From Fodinibius salicampi (GTDB lineage Bacteria > Bacteroidota > Rhodothermia > Balneolales > Balneolaceae), in assembly GCF_039545095.1 (NCBI RefSeq), contig NZ_BAABRS010000001.1, positions 1,426,001-1,490,000 on the forward strand: a stretch of 64,000 nt of DNA. The letters are read 5' to 3'. Numbering within the stretch: the stretch's first letter is position 1; every line of letters starts with the position of its first letter. The position numbers were made by a program, and so were the translations under genes. This document shows, in pieces, positions 8,270 to 17,765 of this stretch. The notes below the pieces were generated by a model. That model was not told the DNA's origin. It searched no databases and saw only the letters and a program-made list of their open reading frames with translations.

Positions 8270-9280
8270 TTGAAACGATTTATCTTTGGCATTGTTATTC
8301 TTGGGATTGCCTTATCTCTATTTAAAGCCTGTGGGGGTACTTCGGGTTTCGAAGTCGATGATGAAGACGAACCGGAGGAAATTTTGCCCACCGAGCCAGT
8401 TGCCCCGGATGGCATACTGGAAACCGTAACCTGGAATACCGAGTGGTATGGTAATGAAGGGAATGGTCCCGATGATGAGTTCCAGCAGACAAAAAATATC
8501 GTGCGGGTGTTAGACTCTCTGGATGCCGACCTCTATGCCATGCAAGAAATCTTCAGCCAGGAAGCTTTTAATGAGATAGTTGAGCCCATGACCGGCTATA
8601 AAGGCTTTACGGCTGATTTCATCAATAAAGGCCAGAAGATGGCTTTTCTGTATAACACCAACACCATCGACTCCCTGGAAGCAGGTGAAATATCTCTAGC
8701 GGAGGTGAGGGAAACCTACCGGGATGAGTGGGAATACTACTGGGCCAATGGCCGACCTCCCCTCTTTTTTCGATTCGATTACCATACCCCCAACAGCGAG
8801 CAAACGGAGTTCTTTGCAGTGGTTATTCACGCCAAAGCTAATTACGGGGACTACCAGGAATCTTATAAGCGACGCCAAATGGCGGCCGAGGGCTTGTACT
8901 ACTACCTGTTGGATGAGCATCCCAATGCCAATATCATTCTGATGGGCGACTACAACGATGATGTGGATGAATCGATTTATTACGAAGAACAAAATGGCGA
9001 AGAGGTATACCAGGAAACACCCTACGATGAGTTTACAGAGGATACCCAACACTTCCGAATAGTCACCAAAGTACTATCTGAAAATAAGCACACCGCTTCC
9101 ATAAACTATATGGATAAGGGCGACCTGATAGATCATATTACTATGAGCGATGAGCTGTTCAATCTTTATATCGATGACAGTGCGACTATTTATGAAGCCC
9201 CGCTTGATTATATCCCCGACTTTGAAAGCAGCACCTCAGACCATTTGCCGGTTTGGGCCAAATTTGATATGGCTCAGTAA
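8270..9280 (+). CDS. Secreted endonuclease/exonuclease/phosphatase-family protein
   Basis: A 336-residue protein of the DNase I/EEP fold. Family motifs appear in order: VTWNTEWYG (N-terminal Asn), LYAMQEIF (metal-binding Glu), IILMGDYNDD (catalytic Asp/Asn) and STSDHLPVWAKF (final Asp-His pair). The N-terminus is a hydrophobic signal ending in FKACGG. A cysteine is present, but the lipobox is poor, so it may be either a lipoprotein or a cleaved exoprotein. An acidic linker (about residues 29-45) follows. The start is TTG at 8270, five bases after the universal stress gene, supporting co-transcription. The substrate (DNA, phospholipid or phosphate ester) cannot be decided. Confidence 0.88.
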   Translation: MKRFIFGIVILGIALSLFKACGGTSGFEVDDEDEPEEILPTEPVAPDGILETVTWNTEWYGNEGNGPDDEFQQTKNIVRVLDSLDADLYAMQEIFSQEAFNEIVEPMTGYKGFTADFINKGQKMAFLYNTNTIDSLEAGEISLAEVRETYRDEWEYYWANGRPPLFFRFDYHTPNSEQTEFFAVVIHAKANYGDYQESYKRRQMAAEGLYYYLLDEHPNANIILMGDYNDDVDESIYYEEQNGEEVYQETPYDEFTEDTQHFRIVTKVLSENKHTASINYMDKGDLIDHITMSDELFNLYIDDSATIYEAPLDYIPDFESSTSDHLPVWAKFDMAQ

Positions 9281-9348
9281 TTAATTGGTGTATTTCCTCG
9301 TTCCCGGAATATTTGGATACAAATCTAATTGGATTTTTCGCTGGCGGC

Positions 9349-9392
9349 CACGCCATGGCGTGTTGTCGGGACGTACCATGTATTAGTCCGTA
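9349..9392. repeat. REP palindrome flanking the RAYT gene (left)
   Basis: A perfect 14-bp palindrome, CACGCCATGGCGTG (9349-9362), is followed by TGTCGGGAC (9364-9372) and GTCCGTA (9386-9392). These bracket an imperfect dyad matching the complement of the in-gene REP at 9718. It lies 22 bp beyond the 3-prime end of the transposase gene, in inverted orientation to the right-hand copy at 10088. Confidence 0.7.
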
Positions 9393-9414
9393 TTGATTCG
9401 AATTTATCACTTAT

Positions 9415-10014
9415 TCAGGCTACTGCCATATATTCTACCGCTTGCTCGTGAATTATATTGCTATCGGTATTCCTGTCTCTTTTACCTTTCTGCCACTGCA
9501 ATGGATTATCAAATATATATTGCCTTATGCGCTTTAAAGCCCGCTCATTTCGGATTATATGATCATAAAAGCGCGACTGCCATGCAAAATATTCGTACTC
9601 ATGGGCATTGCACCACCGGGTAACGGCTCCCTTAAAATGATTGATAATCATAGATAATGATTTTGATTGGGGCTGCCCGAATTTTGCTTTTCTCTCTGCT
9701 TCAGAAGCATTTGGTACGGACATGCCATGGCATGTCCCGACAGCTTCTTCTGATTCAATTCCGATTATCCCATGAATATGATCAGGCATTACCACAAATT
9801 CATCCAATATCACATTTTCCTGATGATGAGGAATCTGCCGCCAATAATGCCAGGCTATGCATCCAGGCACCGACAGGCCCATCATACCATCATTAATATG
9901 GCCAAAATGATGCTGGCTCTCGTCCGTGCAGATTGTAATAAAATATAGCCCTGTCCTGTAATCCCAGCCCTTCAATCGGATCGATTTTCGATTCGGACAA
10001 TTCCTCTTTTGCAT
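9415..10014 (-). CDS. REP-associated tyrosine transposase (RAYT, IS200/IS605-like Y1 fold)
   Basis: A 199-residue single-domain Y1 transposase. The HUH motif is seen as MPDHIHGIIG (about residues 79-88), with the family N-terminal segment YRTGLYFITICT, and near the C-terminus SRFYDHIIRNERALKRIRQY, whose last tyrosine is the expected nucleophile. RAYT proteins cut and rejoin single-stranded REP hairpins and are usually domesticated single-copy genes. Matching hairpins are found on both sides (9349-9392 and 10088-10117). Oddly, a third REP unit lies inside the coding sequence (9718-9737), encoding the stretch GTCHGMSVPN with the frame kept. The HUH motif and tyrosine are intact, so the enzyme may still be active. 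Confidence 0.9.
   Translation of the reverse strand: MQKRNCPNRKSIRLKGWDYRTGLYFITICTDESQHHFGHINDGMMGLSVPGCIAWHYWRQIPHHQENVILDEFVVMPDHIHGIIGIESEEAVGTCHGMSVPNASEAERKAKFGQPQSKSLSMIINHFKGAVTRWCNAHEYEYFAWQSRFYDHIIRNERALKRIRQYIFDNPLQWQKGKRDRNTDSNIIHEQAVEYMAVA
9712..9742. repeat. REP palindrome inside the RAYT coding sequence
   Basis: GGACATGCCATGGCATGTCC (9718-9737) is a perfect 20-bp palindrome, preceded by GGTAC and followed by CGACAG, the same flanks (GTAC.. and CCCGAC) seen in the copies bordering the gene. The insertion keeps the reading frame. Confidence 0.75.
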
Positions 10015-10087
10015 CTCTTTCTTGATTTAAAATCAATCTGCCTCCAACAATTCTATCCTATTTTAATCACGTCTCTCATTCGTATTT

Positions 10088-10117
10088 GTGCGGAGGTAGC
10101 ATGCTACGTCCCCGACG
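10088..10117. repeat. REP palindrome flanking the RAYT gene (right)
   Basis: GTAGCATGCTAC (10096-10107) is a perfect 12-bp palindrome inside the frame GGAG...GTCC, with flanks GTGC on the left and CCCGACG on the right. It lies 74 bp upstream of the transposase start and is inverted relative to the left copy. Confidence 0.7.
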
Positions 10118-10135
10118 AAAAATGTATTAACCTTA

Positions 10136-11608
10136 CTACAGTGCCAGCTTAATGCCTGCCATTACGTTTAATCGGCCAACATCTTCATGCACGACTTCAT
10201 CAATGACATTATTCCCGCTTTCATAGCTATAAATAACATTCTGATCTTCCCACATGCCGTATTGTAATCCGATGTCCAAGCTTGTATTGGGACTAATCTT
10301 AGTGCTAAAACCACCGCTTATAAACTGACGGGAGCTGTCAAAGCCTCTGGTTGGATCAGCGTAATAACCATAGCCGACTCGGGGGGTAAACTGCTCGTTC
10401 ATTTTATATTCGATGCCTCCCCTGAAATTGACCACATCTTTAAAGACAGATTGTATCTCGTTGTTCAGCTGTGTTTCATAGTCACTCAGTCCTTCCTCAT
10501 CATATTCAGCTTCTGTATAAAAAACACTTTCCGCAGCTGCTGTAAGGGTAATTTTCTCATTCCCGGTATAAGTTACCCCCGCCTTTAAGCGCGGTGGACG
10601 TATAATCTCGTAGGTGAACTCTCCGGGAGCATCATGTTCTTCCACATCTCCATTGTCGAAGGTCGTAGTAATCACGGTATTGTACTCTTCTTCTATCTCT
10701 AATCGACTCGGGAACTCATAACTAACCCCTATATTCCAAGCTTCAGCAGGCCGATACATCAGGCCCAGCCGGGCACTAAAAGATTGCATTTTGGCATCTA
10801 TAGTATCATAACTGAGGATCTGATCAATATCTGTATTATTCGATCTATTGTTATAATCGTTATTCCGGTCGCTCTCTAAGAAGTCTCTCTTATAGGTATA
10901 GGTACCACCGGAAATACCAACAGAAGCACCAATAAAAAGGTTCTTAGCAGCTTCCGTTGCAAGAAAAGCCGAATATTCACCCAACTGTCCCCTTTCGGTC
11001 ATCTCTAAATTCTGCTGGATGCCCTCGTATCCGTTGGCTCGGAAGGCCGAGGTCGTATTCGAGTAATCGTCATCCCCCGGACTCGGATCATAAATGGCGA
11101 ACGCATCATAAGCAGTAAAATAAATATCATCACTTACCAGGGAACTATTATAATAATCAGTAATGGTCGAAGCTTCATTAAATCCATTTGCGCCAAGTGC
11201 TCGGTTATAGTCGCTGGTCTGGCTGTATCCCCCTCCAAACACCAAACTTCCCCTAGTCGTTGGGAACTTATACACAAATCCCAGATCGCCCACGCTTGTT
11301 TGATTATCTGAATGCTCGGTAGTATTCCCCAAGTAACTGCCCGAGGCTTCAGCAAATCGGCTGCTCAGGCTGAAAGAAAGATATCCTTCCGGTGCCAGTG
11401 CCATCACGGCTGGATTATCCTGATAGGCACCAAAACCAGTATAACTGCTTACGCCAGGAATTACGATACTTACCGGATCGTAGGAAGGATATTCGAGGCT
11501 GTAGCGCAGAACGTCATCGGTGGTCTGTGCTCCGACGATGGCCGGAGAGCTCAAGAAAATACCCAAAAGGACGAGAAACCATTTTTTTGATATACCTTTG
11601 ATATTCAT
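10136..11608 (-). CDS. Outer-membrane beta-barrel protein, FadL/OmpP1-like
   Basis: A 490-residue protein with a clear signal peptide (basic start, hydrophobic run, cleavage after VGAQ near residue 28). The mature part consists of alternating beta strands with aromatic girdles. The motif GFGAYQDNPAVMALA near the N-terminus corresponds to the NPA segment of the FadL hatch region in OmpP1/FadL/TodX transporters. The protein ends in a beta strand (VMAGIKLAL), as expected for Bam-dependent insertion. FadL-type barrels take up hydrophobic compounds, but the cargo here is unknown. It follows the RS-rich lipoprotein gene on the same strand with a 62-bp gap. Confidence 0.85.
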   Translation of the reverse strand: MNIKGISKKWFLVLLGIFLSSPAIVGAQTTDDVLRYSLEYPSYDPVSIVIPGVSSYTGFGAYQDNPAVMALAPEGYLSFSLSSRFAEASGSYLGNTTEHSDNQTSVGDLGFVYKFPTTRGSLVFGGGYSQTSDYNRALGANGFNEASTITDYYNSSLVSDDIYFTAYDAFAIYDPSPGDDDYSNTTSAFRANGYEGIQQNLEMTERGQLGEYSAFLATEAAKNLFIGASVGISGGTYTYKRDFLESDRNNDYNNRSNNTDIDQILSYDTIDAKMQSFSARLGLMYRPAEAWNIGVSYEFPSRLEIEEEYNTVITTTFDNGDVEEHDAPGEFTYEIIRPPRLKAGVTYTGNEKITLTAAAESVFYTEAEYDEEGLSDYETQLNNEIQSVFKDVVNFRGGIEYKMNEQFTPRVGYGYYADPTRGFDSSRQFISGGFSTKISPNTSLDIGLQYGMWEDQNVIYSYESGNNVIDEVVHEDVGRLNVMAGIKLAL

Positions 11609-11670
11609 AGTCTTATACCTTTATAGTCTGTTGATGAAAAAATGTTGGATATGCCTGAGCTCGGTTAAAC

Positions 11671-12969
11671 TCAGTTGCCACCGCTACGGGAACGCGAGGA
11701 AGAACCGCTTCTGCTTCGGGAACCAGATTTACTGGACGAAGAGGAAGAGCGACTCCTGCTTACGGAACCAGAACTACTACTGCTACTACGACTGCGCTGC
11801 CTAACAGACGAATTATTACCAGAGGAAGATGAACGACTGGAACGCGAGCGTATTTGGGTATTTGCAGAAGAGGAGGAACGACTGTTGCTATTCGATATCC
11901 GGGTTGCCCCCTTCTCAATAGCATTTCTTAATTTCTTAATAAAACCACTACTCCGGCTGTCGCTTCTCCTATCATTGCGCTCCAACTGTCTGTTTAATCG
12001 CTGTTGGGGAGAAGTAGAAGGCGAACTATCTAAAGTATTTATTGAACGCCGTATAACACGCACATTCCGCTCTCGCTTGTCACTGTCATTGTTATTGGCT
12101 GTCCGGATGCCTACCCTACTCACGCGAACGGCTGAATCATTGTTGCTTTGCTGTTGCATATTATCACCCCTGCTTCGGCTGCGGGAACTGCTCCCATCAC
12201 TTCCACTGCGGCTTCGGGTAGTATTCCCCACTGAGCCTGAATTTGTTCTGCTTCGGGTACTATTTCCTTGCTGTACCGTACTACGAGTTCGCGTAGTATT
12301 ACCAGAACGCTGGCGTACATTTGTATTTGAGTTATCGGAACTTCGACTCCTTACGCTAGTACCACTGCGCCCATTGTTGGAGTCCGATCGACTTCTGACC
12401 CGATTGGTTCCTACGCTTGCACTTCTTCGGCCATAACGCCGATCGTCATCCCGGCTTCTGCTGTAGTTATAATATGCACGGCCAGGCTGCCCGTAATAAT
12501 TGTAGTAGTTATAGGCGTATGGACGGTAGTGATAGCCGTACCAGTAGGGATCATAATAGTACGAGTGTCCATAGAAACTATGGTAAAACGGACTACCCCA
12601 TGAAAAAGAGAAGGCAAAGCTATTGTGTCCATAATAATGTCCAAATCCCGTTCTTAAACGCCATCTCCAATAGGGGCTTAAAGACCAGTAGTGTGAAGAA
12701 AAGTAGGGGTCGTAATACCTGTGAGAATTAAAATAAAAAGAGTGGTAAGAAAAATCGGAGAAGTAACGGTTAAACCCATATTTACCATAACGATCAGCAT
12801 AGGCATAGTCCTTGTAGTAGACGGGAATATACTCATCATATTCCACCACCTCTTCCCCCTGCTGGTCGGCACGATCTTCTGTCACAGATTGGCTATACTT
12901 CAACTGAGTATAGCATCCGGTTAACAATAAGGCCGATAATGTTAAGATAAGAGCTTTAATCAGTTTCAT
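11671..12969 (-). CDS. Lipoprotein with Tyr/His-rich and Ser/Arg-rich low-complexity domains
   Basis: A 432-residue protein with a textbook lipoprotein signal (MKLIKALILTLSALLLTGC, Cys19). Residues about 45-165 are extremely rich in Tyr, His, Phe and Ser with few charges. Residues about 170-432 are low-complexity Ser/Arg/Asn with many SRS and RSRS elements, giving a very basic tail. Tyr/His-rich lipoproteins of unknown function are seen in Bacteroidota-like genomes. A Ser/Arg domain of this length is unusual in bacteria and could bind nucleic acid, polysaccharide or envelope anions, but this is inference. The antisense strand carries a long Leu/Glu-rich open frame that is only a by-product of this composition. 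It precedes the FadL-like gene on the same strand. Confidence 0.8.
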   Translation of the reverse strand: MKLIKALILTLSALLLTGCYTQLKYSQSVTEDRADQQGEEVVEYDEYIPVYYKDYAYADRYGKYGFNRYFSDFSYHSFYFNSHRYYDPYFSSHYWSLSPYWRWRLRTGFGHYYGHNSFAFSFSWGSPFYHSFYGHSYYYDPYWYGYHYRPYAYNYYNYYGQPGRAYYNYSRSRDDDRRYGRRSASVGTNRVRSRSDSNNGRSGTSVRSRSSDNSNTNVRQRSGNTTRTRSTVQQGNSTRSRTNSGSVGNTTRSRSGSDGSSSRSRSRGDNMQQQSNNDSAVRVSRVGIRTANNNDSDKRERNVRVIRRSINTLDSSPSTSPQQRLNRQLERNDRRSDSRSSGFIKKLRNAIEKGATRISNSNSRSSSSANTQIRSRSSRSSSSGNNSSVRQRSRSSSSSSGSVSRSRSSSSSSKSGSRSRSGSSSRSRSGGN

Positions 12970-13095
12970 GGCATTCTACGTTTAATGTTAACTCCCCCGC
13001 TCTGTGTTACGAGCTCGTACACTACTTCTGAGCTCTATTATCAATGTATATGATTAATGTTATATACACAATCACATGATCATGTGAATAGCCCA

Positions 13096-13731
13096 TTAAA
13101 TTTCTCCCTTGAGGGATTTAGCAATCACTTCTGCTTTAGAATGAACGTGTAGTTTTTTATAAATATTGCGTATATGAGCACGTACTGTATCAATGGAGAT
13201 GTCGTACCGGTCCGCAATCATTTTATAACTGAGTCCGTCTACCAATCCATTAACGATATCGTGCTCACGCGGCGTTAAATTCGAATCGCTGTCCTTTTTA
13301 TTGTTATCATCCTGAAAATGAGTGATCACCTTCCGGGCTATTTGAGGCGACATGGGAGCACCACCGTCCAGCAATTTCAAAATAGATTCTTTAATCTCGG
13401 GCAGCGAGGTATGTTTGAGCAGGTAACCAGAAGCGCCTGCTCGCAATGCTTTAAATATTTTATGGGAATCGTGATAGACCGTCAGCATTATAATTTCAAT
13501 ATCGGGATATTCCTCTTTAATAACCCCCATCCCCTTGATGCCGGACATCCCAGGGAGCTGGATATCCATTAATATAACATCCGGTTCGGCATGTTCCTCC
13601 AAATAATCAATCATTTCCTCAACCGAATCTACCGCTACGGGACAGCTAAAATCATCCTGCATATCAAGGTAACGCTGAATTAGATCACGAATCTTTTTGT
13701 TGTCTTCGACAATACCAACTACGGAAGCCAT
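13096..13731 (-). CDS. NarL/LuxR-family response regulator
   Basis: A 211-residue response regulator. The receiver domain (1-125) has the acidic pair ED at 9-10, the phosphoacceptor Asp56 in VILMDIQLPG, a threonine switch (MLTVYHDS) and the conserved lysine in LLKHTSL. The LuxR-type helix-turn-helix (about 150-211) reads LTPREHDIVNGL...YKMIADRYDISIDTVRAHI. It lies 36 bp downstream of a large propeller histidine kinase on the same strand, which is very likely its partner. The regulon is unknown. Confidence 0.94.
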   Translation of the reverse strand: MASVVGIVEDNKKIRDLIQRYLDMQDDFSCPVAVDSVEEMIDYLEEHAEPDVILMDIQLPGMSGIKGMGVIKEEYPDIEIIMLTVYHDSHKIFKALRAGASGYLLKHTSLPEIKESILKLLDGGAPMSPQIARKVITHFQDDNNKKDSDSNLTPREHDIVNGLVDGLSYKMIADRYDISIDTVRAHIRNIYKKLHVHSKAEVIAKSLKGEI

Positions 13732-13767
13732 AAGAATCAGTTTTAAGTAAAATTAATGCATAATCTT

Positions 13768-16632
13768 TCAGGCTGTACCTTCTACCCGTACTTCAAAACC
13801 CTTGTTATTATTAAATGTAATATCCGCATCAATACGTTTCGCTCGCATCTTCATGTTAGACAAACCCTGTCCCGTTTTACGTTCGTTTTGAGGACCGGTT
13901 CCGTCATCATGAATACTCATTACAAAACGTTGACCGTTTGTTGCCAAATGAATCTCTACCTTGCCTGCATTAGAATGCTTGGCTATATTATTAATTGCTT
14001 CTTTAAAAATAAGGTACAGGTTTTCTCGCAATGATACTCCAAGTTTTTCTTGCGTATCGCCCTCAAAACGATAGCTGATCTCTTTCTCGGGCAGTACGTT
14101 GTTCACATAATCCTGCATTCGATCGGTAAGATCCCCTACTGTGTCATTGCGTGCATCTATGGACCAAACGATGTCATCAAGACTGGATACAATTTTTCGG
14201 CTTTGGTTTCCAATTTGGCGGAGCGAATCCTGAAGAGGATCGGCGACATCCATCGTCTGGAGGAAATCTGACTGTAAAGCAATTTCCGTGAGTGCCGATC
14301 CCACATCATCATGAAGATCACTTGCTATGCGCACGCGCATCCGCTCCAACTCTACCATCTTACGAACACGATAATAGTTATATATAAAAAATATTAGTCC
14401 AATAACGGCCACTATAACTGCAGTAATAAACCACCAACGCATCCAAAATGGAGCCAGTACGGTAAACGACAACTCTGTTTGTTCTTCATTCCACCGCCCA
14501 TCATTATTACGAGCCCGCAACTGGAAGGTATAGTCACCGGGACTCAGCGAAGAATAACGAACACTTCGATCTGTAGTCATCTGCCACCCCTCACCGGAAT
14601 TTCTTAGCCTATACTGATATTCCACCTGATCTGGTGAAGTAAAATTAATACCTACATAAGAAAAAGTGATATTCCGCTTGTCGCTTTCAATTTCGATCTC
14701 TCCTTGTAAAGGTACATTTTCTCCTCCGGCATTAAGATTTTTCATATGAATACTGGGAGGGGCTGCATTCATGGTTTCCATAGACGGAATAAAGCGTGTA
14801 ACACCTCCTACCGATCCAAACCATAAATCACCCTCATTATCTTTAAATGAAGCTCCTGCATTCATTTCATTGGCAACCAGTCCCTGTGCCTGGGTAATAA
14901 GTTTAAAAGGACGCCTGTCATCGGATGGTTCTGCATTCTTATAAGCTTCATAATCAAAGCGGATAATCCCTCTGTTCGTCCCGATCCAAAAAATACCACG
15001 ATCGTCTTGTTCTATAAAATAGCATACCTCATCGGGCAATCCATCTTCTGGCGTTATAGCCTCAAAATTCTCACCATCAAACCGGGCAATTCCACCAAAT
15101 GTGGCAGCCCATAAATTTCCTTCTTTGTCAATAAGAATATCCATTACCCCATTGTTCGGTAACCCATGCTGAATGCCATAGGTGGTGAAAGTACTGTCTT
15201 TCCACTGACTAATCCCTCCGTAAGTGGCAAACCAGAGCGAACTATCTTCTGATTCCTCAATCGCCATTACCGTATTATTAGCCAGTCCTTCTTCCTCTGT
15301 CCAGAGTTGAAAGTCTTGGTTATCATATTCTAGTACTCCCTCTCCGTAGGTACCCAACCACCAACTATCCGTGGCCTCTGACCTGTGTAATGACCGTATT
15401 TTTCTATACGGGACCTCGGTTTCGTCAAAATTCTGGAATACTCCTTCTCTGAAGATGCTTAAGCCCCATCTGGTACCGATAAATAGTCCCTCGGTACTGT
15501 CAAAGGCCATCGTATAGACTTTATTATCTACCAACCCATCCTGACTGTTATAAATTGTCGTCCCGGAATTATTCAATCTGGCGATCCCTCCACCATAGGT
15601 AGAAATCCAGTGGCTTCCTGTTCTATCTTCCGTTATATCCGTTATAACATTATTAGGCAATCCCTCTTCCACAGTATAATTCCTGAAATGGTTACCTAAA
15701 AACAGATTTATGCCTCCTCCAAATGTCCCAAACCAAATATTTCCTTCCCGATCATATAAGGTGGTCTGCACAATATTATTGGTGAGCCCTTGATCAACAG
15801 AATAGTTGGTAAATGATTCTTCAATAAAAAAGCTAACACCTTCTTCTGTCCCTATCCAGAGTCCCCCCGACTCCTGATCCACCGAAATAGACTGAATGCG
15901 ATTATTTACCAATCCATCATTTTCTGTAAAACATCTGAATACCTCTCCAATAAGTTTACAAAGCCCCCCGCGGCTGCCAATCCATAATGTACCATCCTGT
16001 CCTATTGTAAGATCACGGAGACGATCGTCGGGCAGCCCGTGGCGCTCGGTGAAAGTTCGAAAGTTCCCATCTTCCAGCTTGGTTAGTCCGTCCCGTGTGG
16101 CAAACCAAAGTATGCCCTCTTCATCTTCCAGAACTTTACGAACGCGATCGTCTCCCAGACCATTCACTTCTCCGTACTGACTAATATTATTATTGCCATC
16201 CAAGTGCCAAACGCCCTCGCCATCCGTTGCAAACCAATATTCATTCAATTCGTCTTGATATATATCCAAAACAGTGCTGGAATTCAGGGGAGACAATGCT
16301 GATACTGATTGAATACTATCAGACTTAATAACGTTTACCCCGGCAGCGGTCCCTATCCACTTCCATCCCTTGTGGTCTTCGTATAAGGAGTGGATTCTGT
16401 TTTCTTTAAGACCGTCTTCCATGTAATAATTTTCGAATTCTATACCATCAAATCGGTTTAATCCATAGCTGGTAGCAATCCAAAGATAGGCATCCTCATC
16501 CTGGAGCAGGTCATTAACCACAGATTCACTAAGACCATTTTCAATGGAGTACGTACGAAAAGGCAATGTCTGTGCTTCCGCTTCACTAAAACTGATGGCC
16601 AAAAATAATACGATGAGTAGGTAGAATCTCAT
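13768..16632 (-). CDS. Propeller-domain (Y_Y_Y) sensor histidine kinase
   Basis: A 954-residue sensor in standard order: a signal peptide (1-20); a long periplasmic region of about a dozen two-component-propeller repeats (each with a pattern like LWIGTRGGL or IWFGTFGGG), forming two beta propellers; a Y_Y_Y domain (about 640-705); one membrane helix near 712-735 (WWFITAVIVAVIGLIFF); a HisKA_3 helix with phosphoacceptor His774 in SDLHDDVGSALTE; and a HATPase domain with SIHDDGTG and GLSNMKMRA. HisKA_3 kinases pair with NarL-type regulators, and one follows directly. Propeller sensors in related organisms often detect carbohydrates or other extracellular compounds. The ligand here is unknown. 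Confidence 0.94.
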   Translation of the reverse strand: MRFYLLIVLFLAISFSEAEAQTLPFRTYSIENGLSESVVNDLLQDEDAYLWIATSYGLNRFDGIEFENYYMEDGLKENRIHSLYEDHKGWKWIGTAAGVNVIKSDSIQSVSALSPLNSSTVLDIYQDELNEYWFATDGEGVWHLDGNNNISQYGEVNGLGDDRVRKVLEDEEGILWFATRDGLTKLEDGNFRTFTERHGLPDDRLRDLTIGQDGTLWIGSRGGLCKLIGEVFRCFTENDGLVNNRIQSISVDQESGGLWIGTEEGVSFFIEESFTNYSVDQGLTNNIVQTTLYDREGNIWFGTFGGGINLFLGNHFRNYTVEEGLPNNVITDITEDRTGSHWISTYGGGIARLNNSGTTIYNSQDGLVDNKVYTMAFDSTEGLFIGTRWGLSIFREGVFQNFDETEVPYRKIRSLHRSEATDSWWLGTYGEGVLEYDNQDFQLWTEEEGLANNTVMAIEESEDSSLWFATYGGISQWKDSTFTTYGIQHGLPNNGVMDILIDKEGNLWAATFGGIARFDGENFEAITPEDGLPDEVCYFIEQDDRGIFWIGTNRGIIRFDYEAYKNAEPSDDRRPFKLITQAQGLVANEMNAGASFKDNEGDLWFGSVGGVTRFIPSMETMNAAPPSIHMKNLNAGGENVPLQGEIEIESDKRNITFSYVGINFTSPDQVEYQYRLRNSGEGWQMTTDRSVRYSSLSPGDYTFQLRARNNDGRWNEEQTELSFTVLAPFWMRWWFITAVIVAVIGLIFFIYNYYRVRKMVELERMRVRIASDLHDDVGSALTEIALQSDFLQTMDVADPLQDSLRQIGNQSRKIVSSLDDIVWSIDARNDTVGDLTDRMQDYVNNVLPEKEISYRFEGDTQEKLGVSLRENLYLIFKEAINNIAKHSNAGKVEIHLATNGQRFVMSIHDDGTGPQNERKTGQGLSNMKMRAKRIDADITFNNNKGFEVRVEGTA

Positions 16633-16704
16633 ATATAGTGAACCTCAAAAAACTGCTCTAAATTTTACAATTGTATATCAGTCTATGAAAATTTGCGGAA
16701 ATAA

Positions 16705-16732
16705 AAAAAGCCCCGGCAGTGCGGGGCTTTTT
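16705..16732 (-). terminator. Rho-independent terminator of the sigma factor gene
   Basis: AAAAAGCCCCG (16705-16715) pairs with CGGGGCTTTTT (16722-16732) around a six-base loop, with an added T run on the minus strand. It lies 22 bp beyond the stop of the sigma factor gene and before the sensor kinase start. Confidence 0.85.
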
Positions 16733-16754
16733 CATTAAAATAATAGTCAAAAGT

Positions 16755-17609
16755 TTAACCGAGATAGGCTCGGAGAGCTGCGCTTCGATTATGGTGGCGA
16801 AGCTTTCTTAGTGCTTTCTCCTTAATTTGCCGAACGCGCTCCCGCGTCAGGTCAAAGCGTTCACCAATTTCTTCAAGGGTTAACGAGTGCTCCCGACCAA
16901 TTCCAAAATACAGGCGAATTACTTCTGCTTCCCGGTCGGTCAGCTTAGACAGTGCCCGCTCAATCTCCACCTTGAGCGATTCCCCCATCAGATCATTATC
17001 GGGATCCGGAGTTTCCTCGTTCTCAAGAACGTCCAGCAGGCGATTATCTTCGCCCTGAGCAAAAGGAGCATCCACAGAAAGGTGGCGTCCTGAAATTTTA
17101 AGAGTGTCTGCAACTTCTGATACGGTCATATCCAGACTTTCGGCAAGCTCTGCGGCAGAAGGCACACGTTCGTACTCCTGCTCCAGCTTTGAAAGCTCTT
17201 TACCGATCTTATTCAGCGCCCCAACTCTGTTGAGCGGCAGACGAACAATACGGCTTTGCTCTGCCAGTGCCTGCAGAATGGATTGTCGAATCCACCAAAC
17301 CGCATAAGAAATAAACTTAAATCCCCGAGTTTCATCAAAACGTTTTGCAGCTTTAATCAGTCCCAAATTACCTTCATTAATAAGATCTCCAAGTGACAAT
17401 CCCTGATTTTGGTACTGCTTAGCTACGGAAACGACAAAACGAAGATTGGCTTTTGTTAAATCTTCGAGGGCTTTTTGGCTGCCTTTCTGTATCTCTTTGG
17501 CAAGCCTGACCTCGTCTTCCGGTGTAATAAGTTTCTCTTTACCAATCTCTTGTAGATAGCGATCGAGGGATTCCGATTCGCGAGTAGAAATTCCTGAACT
17601 TCTGGCCAC
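16755..17609 (-). CDS. rpoD: Primary-type sigma-70 factor (RpoD/SigA)
   Basis: A 284-residue group 1 sigma factor of the short form found in Bacteroidota and relatives. Region 1.2 ([20 protein letters not shown]), region 2 ([17 protein letters not shown], then [17 protein letters not shown] and [10 protein letters not shown]), region 3 ([13 protein letters not shown]) and region 4 ([20 protein letters not shown], ending ALRKLRH) are all intact. Region 1.1 is absent, as is normal for this lineage. Such factors recognise the atypical TAnnTTTG -7 promoters of Bacteroidota, so classical -35/-10 boxes should not be expected here. The gene has its own terminator at 16705. Confidence 0.95.
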   Translation of the reverse strand: MARSSGISTRESESLDRYLQEIGKEKLITPEDEVRLAKEIQKGSQKALEDLTKANLRFVVSVAKQYQNQGLSLGDLINEGNLGLIKAAKRFDETRGFKFISYAVWWIRQSILQALAEQSRIVRLPLNRVGALNKIGKELSKLEQEYERVPSAAELAESLDMTVSEVADTLKISGRHLSVDAPFAQGEDNRLLDVLENEETPDPDNDLMGESLKVEIERALSKLTDREAEVIRLYFGIGREHSLTLEEIGERFDLTRERVRQIKEKALRKLRHHNRSAALRAYLG

Positions 17610-17765
17610 GGGATTTTTCTGGGTTTATTAGTATTTTTAGTGCTTTTTAATGGTAACGTATTACCATCAGGGTAAGATAACGCCCAATATATAATAATGT
17701 TGCCCTTTCAATCTCTGAAATATAGCAGGTTTAAGGCTTAATTGCGAATGATTATTTTCGCTTCC

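Noticed and set aside
11675-12436. 253-codon plus-strand ORF opposite the Ser/Arg-rich lipoprotein, rich in Leu and Glu
   Set aside because: It is the antisense reading of a low-complexity gene; the composition follows from the Ser/Arg codons, and there is no start context or homology sign.
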